Origin: Hyphomicrobiales bacterium
Lineage (GTDB): Bacteria; Pseudomonadota; Alphaproteobacteria; Rhizobiales; Rhizobiaceae
Length of the DNA: 64,000 bases
Reading direction: 5' to 3'
Assembly: GCA_900473805.1 (NCBI GenBank)
Contig: UCMS01000012.1
Coordinates: forward strand, 163,636-227,635
In this document: positions 38,511-47,554 of the stretch, piece after piece
Layout: each line of letters opens with the position of its first letter
Position numbering within the stretch: position 1 is the first letter of the stretch
The notes under the pieces: generated by a model
What the model was told of the DNA's origin: nothing
The model's input: the letters and a program-made list of their open reading frames with translations, nothing else
Databases searched by the model: none
Position numbers and translations under genes: made by a program

Positions 38511-38539
38511 CCATACAGGGGTCGCAGCACAAAATCAAG
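38511..38539 (-). promoter_or_regulatory. Candidate rpsB promoter
   Basis: Minus-strand CTTGAT, 17-base spacer, GTATGG, close to the rhizobial consensus CTTGAC-N17-CTATAT. Predicts a leader of about 120 nt. Confidence 0.5.
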
Positions 38540-38577
38540 TCTTTGCCCGACAGTTCAGAGAAGAACTGCCGAATTCA

Positions 38578-39405
38578 TCACTTGCAGTCACCGTTCGCAG
38601 GGCCAAGCACTTCAAGCTTCGTGAGTTTGCCGGCCAGAACGAAGTCTCCGTAGTCGAGCGTGAGGTCACGGGTGACGCCGTTCTCGTAGAGCTTGAAAGA
38701 CTGGCTGTAGATCGGCAGTTGGTCCCCCTTCGACTTCTCGTCGAAATAGGCAATCGAGACCGGCCAGTAATCGCTGGTGCCGAGCGGGGCAACGGCCTTG
38801 GCTTCCGGATCCGTGTCCGCCGATTTCTGCGCCGCGCCGACGATCGTGGTGGTCAGGAAAGTCTGGTCACCATCCTCAGATCCATCAAAGATGCGCGATT
38901 CGAACACGCGTTCGCCTTTGCGTGCGCGGGCGATCACCTCCAGCATGTGCTCTGCCGGGAAGCGGCTATTCGCCAGTTCGACTTCACGCTGGTTCGGCCC
39001 GGTCAGCTCGATGGTCACCTTGTCGCCTGCTTCCGCCGCCGCACCGCTCACATCCTTGTCGAGCTGGTCGTCTGTGAACGACTTGTTGTCGAAGCGGAAC
39101 TTGCCGGCACTCACATCCTCGAATGTGGTCGAGCGCTGGTCCGTGACCCGCACGCCATCACCGACATCGATGCGCGTGACGAAACGGAACTGGGTGTTGA
39201 AGCCCTTGCAGGACGAACCCGAGAATTCATAGACCATGCGACCACGCACACCCTCTATTCCGGAGCGGTCGGACGCTTCCTTCAAGAAGATGTCGTAGAC
39301 GGCGCGATGCGGGACGAGGCCGATCATGGCAGCCGAGGCCTGCCCGGCAACCGTGCCGGCGGCGAGGGTCAATGTGGCGGCCAGCGCCTTACGCATAGGA
39401 AACAT
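38578..39405 (-). CDS. eipB: Cell envelope integrity protein EipB (DUF1849)
   Basis: 275-residue periplasmic protein. Signal peptide KALAATLTLAAGTVAGQASA, then the EipB beta-spiral domain beginning LVPHRAVYDIFL. The two cysteines known to form a disulfide in Brucella EipB are present at the matching places, C66 (SGSSCKG) and C274 (GDCK). EipB maintains envelope stability with a TPR partner, not in this window. ATG 39405 follows CAGGAGG; divergent from ridA. Confidence 0.92.
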   Translation of the reverse strand: MFPMRKALAATLTLAAGTVAGQASAAMIGLVPHRAVYDIFLKEASDRSGIEGVRGRMVYEFSGSSCKGFNTQFRFVTRIDVGDGVRVTDQRSTTFEDVSAGKFRFDNKSFTDDQLDKDVSGAAAEAGDKVTIELTGPNQREVELANSRFPAEHMLEVIARARKGERVFESRIFDGSEDGDQTFLTTTIVGAAQKSADTDPEAKAVAPLGTSDYWPVSIAYFDEKSKGDQLPIYSQSFKLYENGVTRDLTLDYGDFVLAGKLTKLEVLGPANGDCK

Positions 39406-39522
39406 CGACAACCTCCTGTTGGACTCGTCGTCGATGTTATAAGAACACATCCGGCAAAAGCGAGACATGCTTTTCGTCCTCAGGAGTTTCTCACTTTATT
39501 TTCAACAGACCGGGATTTCGCC

Positions 39523-39993
39523 ATGTCCGACACCATCGACAGCCGCCTTGCCGCGCTGGGAATCACTCTTCCCGAAGCCGCGGCCCCCGCTGCCAACTAC
39601 GTTCCCTACGTGATCAGCGGAAACCTGCTCTATCTTTCCGGGCAGTTGCCGATGGAAGGCGGGAAAGTGGCGGTGCTCGGTCTCGTGGGCTCCGATGTGG
39701 CGCTCCCCGACGCTCAGCGTGCCGCCGAACTTTGCGCAATCAACATTCTGGCCCAGGCCAAGAGCGCGCTCGGCGGCGACCTGTCGCGGATCACGCGCGT
39801 GATCAAGCTCAACGGATTCGTCGCCTCCGCACCGGGCTTCGTCGAACAGCACCTCGTGATCAACGGTGCATCGAACCTGATCGCCAATGTTCTGGGTGAA
39901 GCCGGCAAGCATGCCCGTGCCGCCGTCGGCATGGCAGCCCTTCCGCTCAATGCCGCCGTCGAGATCGACGCCATCCTGGAGATCGCGCTGTGA
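39523..39993 (+). CDS. RidA family protein (YjgH/DUF1234-type deaminase family)
   Basis: 156 residues of the Rid/YER057c/UK114 superfamily. The trimer-interface strands NLLYLSGQLPMEGGK and VIKLNGFVASAPGFVEQHLVING are clear, and HARAAVGMAALPLNAAVEIDAI matches the C-terminal RxxxGxxxLP motif with the Arg that binds the substrate carboxylate. Imine/enamine deaminase activity is likely, though this subgroup (Rid6/7-like long form) is less well studied. Start ATG 39523. Stop overlaps the next gene's GTG. Confidence 0.88.
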   Translation: MSDTIDSRLAALGITLPEAAAPAANYVPYVISGNLLYLSGQLPMEGGKVAVLGLVGSDVALPDAQRAAELCAINILAQAKSALGGDLSRITRVIKLNGFVASAPGFVEQHLVINGASNLIANVLGEAGKHARAAVGMAALPLNAAVEIDAILEIAL

Positions 39994-40721
39994 GCCGTGC
40001 CGACTGGATCAAGGACCTGCCGGTCGCCCATCGCGGCTATCACGACATGAACAGGGATGTCTGGGAAAACACGCTCTCTGCCTTCTTCCGGGCGATTGAG
40101 GCGGGGTTTGCCATCGAATGCGATATCCAGCTCTCGTCGGACAGCGTGCCGATGGTGTTCCACGACCACGATCTTCAGCGGCTTTGCGGCCTTGCCGGCG
40201 AAGTCCGGGAACGGTCGGCGAGCGAACTCAAGATGCTGTCGATCGGCGGCACCAAGGACAAGATCCCCTCGCTGCGGCAGATGCTGGATCTCGTCAAGGG
40301 ACAAGTACCTCTGGTCATCGAACTCAAGGGCATCGATGCAGAGCAGGACGACGGTTTCGTCGAAAGCGTGCTGGAGGTTCTCGAAGGATATCCGGGCAAG
40401 GTCGCGCTGATGAGCTTCGACTACCATCTTTTGAGGGCACTGAAGCAGGTCGACTGCCCCTACCCGGTCGGATTGACCGCTGAAGGGGTCAAACCGGACG
40501 TGCTGGCAGCGCATGAGGAAGCAATGGCGCTCGGCCTCGATTTCACCTCCTACTGTGTCGCTCACCTGCCCAATCCGTTCGTGACGACACTGCGTGAAAA
40601 AAGCACACCGGTGATTACCTGGACAGTCAGGGATGAAATTGCCCGGGCGCAGACCTATAAATATGCAGACCAGATGACATTCGAAGGCTTCGACCCGCGC
40701 AAGTCGCCGGCGATCGCCTGA
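39990..40721 (+). CDS. Glycerophosphodiester phosphodiesterase
   Basis: 243 residues, TIM-barrel GDPD. Catalytic/metal motifs: AHRGYHDMN with HR, IECDIQLSSDSVPMVFHDHDLQRL (Glu, Asp and His), and IELKG on strand 4. Hydrolyses glycerophosphodiesters such as glycerophosphocholine. No signal peptide, so intracellular. GTG start overlaps the ridA stop by four bases; 10 bp before the FemAB-like gene. Confidence 0.93.
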   Translation: MSRADWIKDLPVAHRGYHDMNRDVWENTLSAFFRAIEAGFAIECDIQLSSDSVPMVFHDHDLQRLCGLAGEVRERSASELKMLSIGGTKDKIPSLRQMLDLVKGQVPLVIELKGIDAEQDDGFVESVLEVLEGYPGKVALMSFDYHLLRALKQVDCPYPVGLTAEGVKPDVLAAHEEAMALGLDFTSYCVAHLPNPFVTTLREKSTPVITWTVRDEIARAQTYKYADQMTFEGFDPRKSPAIA

Positions 40722-40731
40722 CGGGAGATCC

Positions 40732-41931
40732 ATGGCAGACGAGGTGACTGTCCGCATTGCAGGCTCCTTCGAGGAGATCGATCCGGCCGACTGGGCCACT
40801 CTGTCCGGCACCTCACGTGGCGGATCCGGTTACAATCCCTTCGTCTCCCATGCCTTTCTCTCGGCGATGGACGAGTCCGGCTCGGCCGTACCCGAGACCG
40901 GCTGGATGGGTCACCATTTGCTGCTGGAAGAGAGCGGGCGGCTGATCGGCGCTGTTCCCTGTTATCTGAAGAACCACAGTCAGGGCGAATATGTCTTCGA
41001 CCATGGCTGGGCGGATGCCTATCAGCGTGCGGGAGGACGCTATTATCCAAAGCTGCAGGCCTCCATACCATTCACACCGGCGACCGGGCCGCGCCTGCTC
41101 GTCCGCCACGGCGAGGATTTCGAGCGGGTCACGGGCCTGCTCGCCGAAGCGCTTTCCCAGGTGACGCGCAAGATCGGCGCGTCATCGGCGCATGTAACAT
41201 TCCTTCCGCGTGGTGAGTTGCCTCCGCTTACGGATGCCGGTTTTCTCCATCGCACCGACCAGCAGTTCCACTTCATCAATCGCGGCTATGCCGATCATGA
41301 GGCGTTCCTGGCCGAACTCTCCTCTTCCAAACGAAAGAACCTTCGCAAGGAACGGCGGGCGGCGGTTGAGAACGGCATCACCATCGACTGGCTGACCGGC
41401 AGCGATCTCACGGAAGACATCTGGGACCAGTTCTTCCGCTTCTATATCGATACCGGCAGCCGCAAATGGGGCAGGCCCTACCTCACCCGCAGCTTCTATT
41501 CGCTGATCGGTGAACGCATGGCCGACGACGTCTTGCTTGTGATGGCGAAACGCAACGGTCGCTACGTCGCCGGCGCAATCAATTTCATCGGTGTCGATGC
41601 ACTATACGGTCGCCACTGGGGTTGCATCGAAGACCATCCCTTCCTGCATTTCGAGGTTTGCTATCATCAGGCCATTGATTTCGCCCTGTCGAAGGGGCTG
41701 GCCCGTGTCGAGGCCGGAGCGCAGGGCGAACACAAGCTGGCGCGCGGCTACGAGCCTGTCACCACCCATTCGGCCCACTACATCGCCCATCCGGGGTTGC
41801 GCCGCGCGGTCGCCGACTATCTCGAACACGAGCGGCGGGAGGTGGCCCAGATGAGCGATTATCTCGGCGAGCATACGCCCTTCCGCAAGGGTGACCGCCA
41901 GCCGCGCGAGGGCGAAGAATTCGACGGTTGA
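40732..41931 (+). CDS. GNAT/FemAB-like N-acyltransferase (COG3146, DUF482)
   Basis: 399 residues belonging to the 'peptidogalycan biosynthesis' DUF482 family, a double-GNAT fold related to FemAB aminoacyl transferases. Typical parts are GWMGHHLLLEESGRLIGAVPCYLK, KNLRKERRAAVENGI and HPFLHFEVCYHQAIDFALSKGL ending EAGAQGEHKLARGY. Cytoplasmic. The acceptor is unknown; peptidoglycan or another envelope substrate is suggested only by family name and its GDPD/HIT neighbourhood. Confidence 0.88.
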   Translation: MADEVTVRIAGSFEEIDPADWATLSGTSRGGSGYNPFVSHAFLSAMDESGSAVPETGWMGHHLLLEESGRLIGAVPCYLKNHSQGEYVFDHGWADAYQRAGGRYYPKLQASIPFTPATGPRLLVRHGEDFERVTGLLAEALSQVTRKIGASSAHVTFLPRGELPPLTDAGFLHRTDQQFHFINRGYADHEAFLAELSSSKRKNLRKERRAAVENGITIDWLTGSDLTEDIWDQFFRFYIDTGSRKWGRPYLTRSFYSLIGERMADDVLLVMAKRNGRYVAGAINFIGVDALYGRHWGCIEDHPFLHFEVCYHQAIDFALSKGLARVEAGAQGEHKLARGYEPVTTHSAHYIAHPGLRRAVADYLEHERREVAQMSDYLGEHTPFRKGDRQPREGEEFDG

Positions 41932-42000
41932 GCACCGGAGCTGCGGCTTGAAGGACGAGACTGATTGCCGCTAACTGCGTAACGAATTTAGGAGATATCG

Positions 42001-42420
42001 ATGACTGCCTACGATCCCAACAACATTTTCGCCAAGATCCTGTCCGGCGATATCCCGTCGGTGAAGCTCTATGAGGACGACGATACGCTGGCCTTCATGG
42101 ATGTCATGCCGCAGGCGCCTGGCCATCTGCTGGTGATCCCGAAGAAGGGGTCGCGCAATCTGCTGGATGCAGATCCGGTTGTGCTGTCGAAACTGCTCCC
42201 CGTCGTCCAGAAGCTCGCCAATGCGGCCAAGGACGCCTTCGAGGCCGATGGCGTCTATGTCGCGCAGTTCAACGAGCCGGCAGCCGGCCAGACGGTATTC
42301 CACCTGCATTTCCACGTCATCCCGCGCCATGACGGTTTGCCACTAAAGCCGCACAGCGGTGGCATGGAGAATATCGACGTGCTGAAGGCGAATGCCGAAA
42401 AGATCAGGGCGGCGCTCTGA
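42001..42420 (+). CDS. HIT family hydrolase
   Basis: 139 residues with the histidine-triad motif HLHFHVIPR near residue 101 and N-terminal FAKILSGDIPSVKLYEDDDTLAF, placing it in the Hint/PKCI branch. Hydrolyses purine nucleotide phosphoramidates or related AMP-conjugates. Follows the FemAB-like gene by 69 bp. Confidence 0.94.
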   Translation: MTAYDPNNIFAKILSGDIPSVKLYEDDDTLAFMDVMPQAPGHLLVIPKKGSRNLLDADPVVLSKLLPVVQKLANAAKDAFEADGVYVAQFNEPAAGQTVFHLHFHVIPRHDGLPLKPHSGGMENIDVLKANAEKIRAAL

Positions 42421-42455
42421 CGACATGCCACAAACGGCTGGCCATACCCAAATGG

Positions 42456-42644
42456 TCAGCCGAGAAGACTGCCGACCAGAGCCAGGATCGCGATGCTGGC
42501 GGCGACCAGAGCGACGACCCCGAGCATGCCCGGCGCCGAACCGAACCCCGCGCTCTTATGGCCGCGCCCCAACTCCTCCGGCAAAACCTTGAACCGTGGC
42601 GGAGCTTCATGTTTCACGCGGCGAAAACGCACAACTTTTGCCAT
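42456..42644 (-). CDS. Small single-pass membrane protein
   Basis: 62 residues: basic N-terminus (AKVVRFRRVKHEAPPRFKVLP), then one hydrophobic helix LGVVALVAASIAILALVGSLLG ending the protein. ATG 42644 fits better than the upstream ATG at 42662, though no strong ribosome site is present at either. Function unknown; probably a tail-anchored or small inner-membrane protein. Confidence 0.6.
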   Translation of the reverse strand: MAKVVRFRRVKHEAPPRFKVLPEELGRGHKSAGFGSAPGMLGVVALVAASIAILALVGSLLG

Positions 42645-42737
42645 TCCATGTCCCTTGATCATCAGTAGACCCGATCTGGGAAGGGCATTGTGACAATTCC
42701 AGTCTCTACACCGACCTGTGATGAGCTACGCGGCGGG

Positions 42738-43070
42738 TCACAGCCACAACAGGCCTGCACCAAGGATCGTGAGCGGGACAACGACACCCACGATGACCCT
42801 CTGACCTGCTAGCAGAAAGGCCGCGAAACCGACACCCGCAGCGGTGAGCCGCAACCAAAGTGGCGATGCCTCCAGCACACCGGTCGGAAAGACGACGAGC
42901 TTCGCCGTCACGGCCATCACCAGCGCAGTGGCGACCGCCCTCACCCAGTGCAGCGCTTCCGATCCCTCCTGGAGCCGGTTGCCGGCAAGCACTCCGAGCC
43001 ATCGCCAGAAGTCCGTCGCCAGCCAGCCGGCGACGAGAATGACCAGGAAGGGCCAGTAATCGGTCATCAC
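42738..43070 (-). CDS. azlD: AzlD family branched-chain amino-acid exporter subunit
   Basis: 110 residues, about four hydrophobic helices, AzlD/LivH-like small subunit. VILVAGWLATDFWRWLGVLAGNR and the glycine-rich last helix are family-like. Partner of AzlC, whose stop overlaps its start by four bases. Substrate inferred from the family (branched-chain amino acids or azaleucine efflux). Confidence 0.88.
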   Translation of the reverse strand: MMTDYWPFLVILVAGWLATDFWRWLGVLAGNRLQEGSEALHWVRAVATALVMAVTAKLVVFPTGVLEASPLWLRLTAAGVGFAAFLLAGQRVIVGVVVPLTILGAGLLWL

Positions 43071-43846
43071 AAAGTCTCCTCGACCGGCAGGGCGGCATCC
43101 CCTTCTTTGGCCTCCGTGCCTTTGCCGGCGCGTATGACGAAGCGGTCGAAGAGATAAGCGAGCGTGCCGCCGCCGAGACCAGCCAACAGAATGTCAAAGC
43201 CCGGCATCATCACGGCCAGAAGCGGGCCGGAAACAGCACCGACGATGAAGGCGACCTTCACCACGGATTGCCGTCCGGTCGCCCAGATCGAGGCGATGAA
43301 GTAGGAGGGTGTCAGGAAGAAGAGCAGACCCGCGACGACCGGCGGAAAGGATGAGACCAGCCCGTAACAGATACCGACAAGCAGCGTGTTGACCACGACC
43401 AGCGTGATGCCGAAACCGGCAAAATAGGCGACACGTCCCTCGCGCGGCACATTCTTGAAGCTGGCCATGGCGAACACCCAGGCTGTGATCGCCACGAAAT
43501 GGGAAAGTACCAGCAACAACCATGTGGGCGTGCGGCTGGTGCGCATTTCCGGCACGAGCGACGCGACCATCGGCATCAGCCGGATCGACGAGAGGGTGAC
43601 GGCTAGAAAGATCGCCAGAAGATTGGCGCCGCTGGTCATAGTGCCGATCAGGATCATCTTGGCCGGCAGCGCCCAGACGGTCGCCGTCATGAACATGGCC
43701 TCGCTGCGGCTCACGCCCGACTGCAGCGCGAAGGCTGCAAAGCCGACGAAGGAGATCATCAGGATAATCGCCGGCAGGCTGAACAAACCGCGCATTCCGG
43801 CAAGAAACCAGCGGCTTTGAGAAAGGTCACCTTCGTAAGGGGGCAT
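43067..43846 (-). CDS. azlC: AzlC family branched-chain amino-acid exporter permease
   Basis: 259 residues, about eight hydrophobic helices. Conserved opening GFAAFALQSGVSRSEAMFMTATVWALPAKMI is the AzlC signature. ATG 43846 used; the open frame extends three codons to a GTG. Forms the exporter with AzlD by overlap coupling. Confidence 0.9.
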   Translation of the reverse strand: MPPYEGDLSQSRWFLAGMRGLFSLPAIILMISFVGFAAFALQSGVSRSEAMFMTATVWALPAKMILIGTMTSGANLLAIFLAVTLSSIRLMPMVASLVPEMRTSRTPTWLLLVLSHFVAITAWVFAMASFKNVPREGRVAYFAGFGITLVVVNTLLVGICYGLVSSFPPVVAGLLFFLTPSYFIASIWATGRQSVVKVAFIVGAVSGPLLAVMMPGFDILLAGLGGGTLAYLFDRFVIRAGKGTEAKEGDAALPVEETL

Positions 43847-43922
43847 CAAGAGCACTCAGATCCGAACACGGAAGCGCCGGGCACGAGGCCCGGCGCCAAT
43901 CGATGATATTCACTCAAGGTGC

Positions 43923-46403
43923 TTACTTCTTCTTCGGCACCTTCGGAACCGCGCTGCGCTTGGTGGGCGCAGGTGCAGCATCGATGACAGCCACCTCACC
44001 ATCGTCTTCGACCGCAGCGGCCTTTGGCGAGGGCTTGCGCTTGGCCTTGGCAAGCTTGGCCGTGGCCACCTCCGCCTCGGGCTTCGGCGTGACCGGAGAG
44101 ACTTCGGAGAGCGCTTCGAGATCGAGCACCTCGTCTCCGGCCTCGTCCTTCTTGACGCCGACCTTGACCACGCCACCCTTCTTCAGCTTGCCGAAGAGGA
44201 TCTCGTTGGCGAGCGGCTTCTTGATATGCTCCTGGATGACGCGCGATAGCGGGCGGGCACCCATCTTCTCGTCGTAACCCTTGGTCGCCAGCCAGGCGAT
44301 GGCTGGTTCGGACAGATCGAAGGTGACGTTGCGTTCCGAAAGCTGCGCTTCCAGCTGCATGACAAACTTCTGGACCACCTGGTGGATGACTTCCGTCGGC
44401 AGCGGCGCAAACGGGATCGTCGCGTCGAGACGATTGCGGAATTCCGGCGTGAACAGGCGGTTCAGTGCCTCTTCATCCTCGCCAGTGCGCTTGGACGAGC
44501 CGAAGCCGATCGCCGACTTCGCCATCTCCGACGCGCCCGCATTGGTCGTCATGATCAGGATAACGTTGCGGAAGTCGATCTTCTTGCCGTTGTGGTCCGT
44601 CAGCGAGCCATGGTCCATGACCTGCAACAGAATGTTGTAGATGTCCGGATGCGCCTTCTCGATTTCATCAAGCAGCACCACGCAATGCGGATGCTGATCG
44701 ACGCCATCGGTCAGGAGACCGCCCTGGTCGAAACCGACATAGCCGGGAGGTGCCCCGAGCAGACGGGAAACGGTGTGGCGCTCCATGTATTCCGACATAT
44801 CGAAGCGCAGCAGTTCGACGCCGAGCGACGACGCCAGCTGCTTGGCGACTTCCGTCTTGCCGACGCCGGTCGGGCCGGAGAAGACGTAGGAGCCGATCGG
44901 CTTGTTCGGCTCGCGCAGACCCGCACGGGCAAGCTTGATCGATGTCGACAGCGCCTCGATGGCCTTGTCCTGACCGTAGACGACCGAGCGCAGCTCCTTT
45001 TCCAGGTTGGCGAGAACCATCTCGTCGTCCTTGGAGACCGTCTTGGGTGGGATGCGGGCCATCGTCGCGATGGTGGCTTCGATCTCCTTTTCGGTGATCA
45101 GCTTGCGGCGACGCGAGGCCGGCAGAAGCATCTGGGCCGCACCGGTTTCGTCGATGACGTCGATCGCCTTATCCGGCAGCTTGCGGTCAGAGATGTAGCG
45201 TGCCGAGAGTTCGACGGCCGACTTGATCGCCTCGTTGGTGTAACGAAGCTTGTGATAGTCTTCGAAATAGGGCTTGAGGCCCTTCATGATCTCGATCGCA
45301 TCGTCGATCGATGGCTCGTTGACGTCGATCTTCTGGAAGCGGCGAACCAGCGCCCGGTCCTTTTCGAAGAACTGGCGATATTCCTTGTAGGTGGTCGAGC
45401 CGATGCAACGGATCGCACCCGAGGACAAAGCCGGCTTCAGCAGGTTGGATGCGTCCATGGCGCCGCCGGAGGTCGCACCTGCACCGATGACCGTGTGGAT
45501 CTCGTCAATGAAGAGGACGGCGCCCGGATAATCCTCGAGTTCCTTCACGACCTGCTTCAGACGCTCCTCGAAGTCACCGCGATAGCGGGTGCCCGCAAGC
45601 AGCGTGCCCATGTCGAGCGAGAAGATGGTGGCGTCCGCGAGTGCTTCCGGCACCTTACCCTCGACGATGCGCTTGGCGAGGCCTTCGGCGATCGCCGTCT
45701 TGCCGACGCCGGGGTCACCGACATAGAGCGGATTGTTCTTGGAACGGCGGCACAGGACCTGAATCGTGCGGTTCACCTCGTCGTGACGGCCGATCAGCGG
45801 ATCGATGCGGCCGGTCTTGGCCTTTTCGTTGAGGTTGACGCAATAGGCCTTGAGGGCCTCCTGCTTGCCCTTGGCGCTGCCTTCATCCGCCTCGCGGCCG
45901 GACTGCTTAGCCTCGGGCTCGCCTTCTTCGGCGCCACGGGCCGGACGGACCTGCGACGCGCCGGGACGCTTGCCGATTCCGTGCGAGATGTAGTTGACCG
46001 CGTCATAACGCGTCATTTCCTGCTCCTGCAGGAAGAAGGCGGCATTGCTCTCGCGCTCGGCGAAGATGGCGACGAGCACGTTGGCGCCGGTCACTTCTTC
46101 GCGACCGGAGGACTGGACGTGGATGACGGCGCGCTGGATCACGCGTTGGAAGCTTGAGGTTGGCTTGGAATCCTCGTCGTAACCCGTGATCAGATTGGCC
46201 AGATCGTTGTCGACAAACTCCGTGACCGTCTTGCGCAGCGTGTCCAGATTGACATTGCAGGCGCCCATGACCGCTGCGGCATCGGCGTCGTCGATCAGGG
46301 CCAAGAGAAGGTGTTCGAGCGTCGCATATTCATGATGGCGCTCGTTGGCGTAGGTCAGGGCCTGGTGCAGCGCCTTCTCAAGGCTGGGGGAAAATGTTGG
46401 CAC
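43923..46403 (-). CDS. clpA: ATP-dependent Clp protease ATP-binding subunit ClpA
   Basis: 826-residue AAA+ unfoldase. N-domain with two repeats, D1 with Walker A GDPGVGKTA and Walker B VLFIDEIHT, D2 with GPTGVGKTE and LLDEIEKAHPD, and sensor/arginine residues in place. The C-terminal 70 residues are a Lys/Pro/Ala-rich extension ending PKVPKKK, more than is usual in enterobacterial ClpA. Feeds substrates to ClpP with the ClpS adaptor, encoded just upstream. Confidence 0.97.
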   Translation of the reverse strand: MPTFSPSLEKALHQALTYANERHHEYATLEHLLLALIDDADAAAVMGACNVNLDTLRKTVTEFVDNDLANLITGYDEDSKPTSSFQRVIQRAVIHVQSSGREEVTGANVLVAIFAERESNAAFFLQEQEMTRYDAVNYISHGIGKRPGASQVRPARGAEEGEPEAKQSGREADEGSAKGKQEALKAYCVNLNEKAKTGRIDPLIGRHDEVNRTIQVLCRRSKNNPLYVGDPGVGKTAIAEGLAKRIVEGKVPEALADATIFSLDMGTLLAGTRYRGDFEERLKQVVKELEDYPGAVLFIDEIHTVIGAGATSGGAMDASNLLKPALSSGAIRCIGSTTYKEYRQFFEKDRALVRRFQKIDVNEPSIDDAIEIMKGLKPYFEDYHKLRYTNEAIKSAVELSARYISDRKLPDKAIDVIDETGAAQMLLPASRRRKLITEKEIEATIATMARIPPKTVSKDDEMVLANLEKELRSVVYGQDKAIEALSTSIKLARAGLREPNKPIGSYVFSGPTGVGKTEVAKQLASSLGVELLRFDMSEYMERHTVSRLLGAPPGYVGFDQGGLLTDGVDQHPHCVVLLDEIEKAHPDIYNILLQVMDHGSLTDHNGKKIDFRNVILIMTTNAGASEMAKSAIGFGSSKRTGEDEEALNRLFTPEFRNRLDATIPFAPLPTEVIHQVVQKFVMQLEAQLSERNVTFDLSEPAIAWLATKGYDEKMGARPLSRVIQEHIKKPLANEILFGKLKKGGVVKVGVKKDEAGDEVLDLEALSEVSPVTPKPEAEVATAKLAKAKRKPSPKAAAVEDDGEVAVIDAAPAPTKRSAVPKVPKKK

Positions 46404-46412
46404 GTCTGATCC

Positions 46413-46760
46413 TCACTTCTTTTCCATGACGCATTGAAGCGGATGTTCATGCTGCCTGGCGAAATCCATCACCTGAGAGACTTTGGTTTCGGCGACCTCA
46501 TAGGTGAAGACACCGCACTCTCCCACGCCATGATTGTGGACATGCAACATGATGCGGGTGGCAGCTTCCCTGTCCTTTTGAAAAAAGCGCTCCAGGATAT
46601 GGATCACGAATTCCATCGGGGTGTAGTCGTCGTTCAGAAGCAAGACGCGATACAGATCCGGCTTCTTCGTCTTCGGCTTGGTGCGCGTGATGACGGAGGT
46701 GCCTCTGTTGGCGTTGTCCCCGTCTCGCTGGCTCTGCATGAAGACCGGCTTGGCGATCAT
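46413..46760 (-). CDS. clpS: ClpS N-end-rule adaptor
   Basis: 115 residues. Core fold [25 protein letters not shown] with the Asp/Asn that hold the N-degron, [24 protein letters not shown], and C-terminal PLQCVMEKK. Delivers N-degron substrates to ClpA, nine bases downstream. The longer N-terminus ([16 protein letters not shown]) is as in other rhizobial ClpS1. Confidence 0.96.
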   Translation of the reverse strand: MIAKPVFMQSQRDGDNANRGTSVITRTKPKTKKPDLYRVLLLNDDYTPMEFVIHILERFFQKDREAATRIMLHVHNHGVGECGVFTYEVAETKVSQVMDFARQHEHPLQCVMEKK

Positions 46761-46940
46761 TTCAGTTCATTCTCCGTTGTCCGGCCGGTTAGCCGTTACG
46801 CATCGGTACGGACGAACACTCAGCACAGTAAGGTAGTTCATAATTCGGTGATTTTAAGCCCCCCGGACGACCGTGACGACGATTTGTCCCACAGGGCGGA
46901 AAACCAAGGAAATTCGAACCAACAGGTTATACCAGCGACC

Positions 46941-46978
46941 AAAAATGACAAGACCGGCAGCGCAGGGCGCAGCCGGTC
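46941..46978 (-). terminator. Possible terminator after phasin gene
   Basis: Minus-strand GACCGGC, 13-base loop, GCCGGTC, then TTGTCATTTTT; the U-run is six bases away from the stem, so efficiency may be moderate. Confidence 0.55.
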
Positions 46979-47002
46979 TCGCATGGTACACGCAAGCTTG
47001 AA

Positions 47003-47350
47003 TCAGGCGGCGGTCGGGACCGGCGTCAGGCTGCGGCTGAACGGGGCCTCGTAAGGCTTGTAGAGGGTCTTGGCGAGTTCGGCATACATTTCGCCGATCT
47101 TGGTGGCTTCAGCCACGAAGCTTTCGTAGGACGACTTGAAATACGAAGTCTGCAGTTCGAAGGCCGCCTCCGGAGACTTCACCGAGGTCAGCGCCTCGAC
47201 GTAAGAGGTCATGTCCTGGAAGGACTTCTTCGAATAATCGGTCGCCTCGGCCGCAATCGACTGGAACCCTTTCGTGATCTCCGAATAGTTCTTCATCATG
47301 GCGTCTACAGCTTCTTTGCTCTTCTTGCTGGCTTCGTCGATATTGAACAT
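47003..47350 (-). CDS. Phasin family protein
   Basis: 115-residue helical protein coating polyhydroxybutyrate granules (phasin_2 type). The MFNIDEASKKSKEAVDAMM start and the heptad-like FQDMTSYVEALTSVKSPEAAFELQTSYFKSSYESF are typical. Carries a clear promoter (47390-47417) and a terminator, so it is monocistronic. A role in PHB or general chaperone function is inferred from the family. Confidence 0.92.
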   Translation of the reverse strand: MFNIDEASKKSKEAVDAMMKNYSEITKGFQSIAAEATDYSKKSFQDMTSYVEALTSVKSPEAAFELQTSYFKSSYESFVAEATKIGEMYAELAKTLYKPYEAPFSRSLTPVPTAA

Positions 47351-47389
47351 ATCAGCGTACTCCTCTGCGCTTCATTTCAGTAGAAATTA

Positions 47390-47417
47390 ACATAGCAACC
47401 GCAGCATGATCGTCAAG
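47390..47417 (-). promoter_or_regulatory. Phasin promoter
   Basis: Minus-strand CTTGAC, 16-base spacer, CTATGT: near-consensus rhizobial housekeeping promoter, 40 bases before the phasin ATG. Confidence 0.65.
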
Positions 47418-47463
47418 TGAATTTGTGCGTCGCACAACATCCTGGGGTTGCAAACGCTATTAC

Positions 47464-47494
47464 AAAAAAGGGTCGCCGAAATCGGGGCGACCCT
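47464..47494 (-). terminator. Strong terminator after DUF3126 gene
   Basis: Perfect 9-bp stem AGGGTCGCC / GGCGACCCT with an 8-base loop and six T on the minus strand. Confidence 0.88.
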
Positions 47495-47554
47495 AAGATA
47501 CTGGCAAAGCGATGTTCATCGCGCATGCCTTCAATCGGAGGTTTCAGGCGCGCC

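Noticed and set aside
44382..46157. 591-codon open frame antisense to clpA
   Set aside because: Shadow of clpA, no start signal and no recognisable domain.
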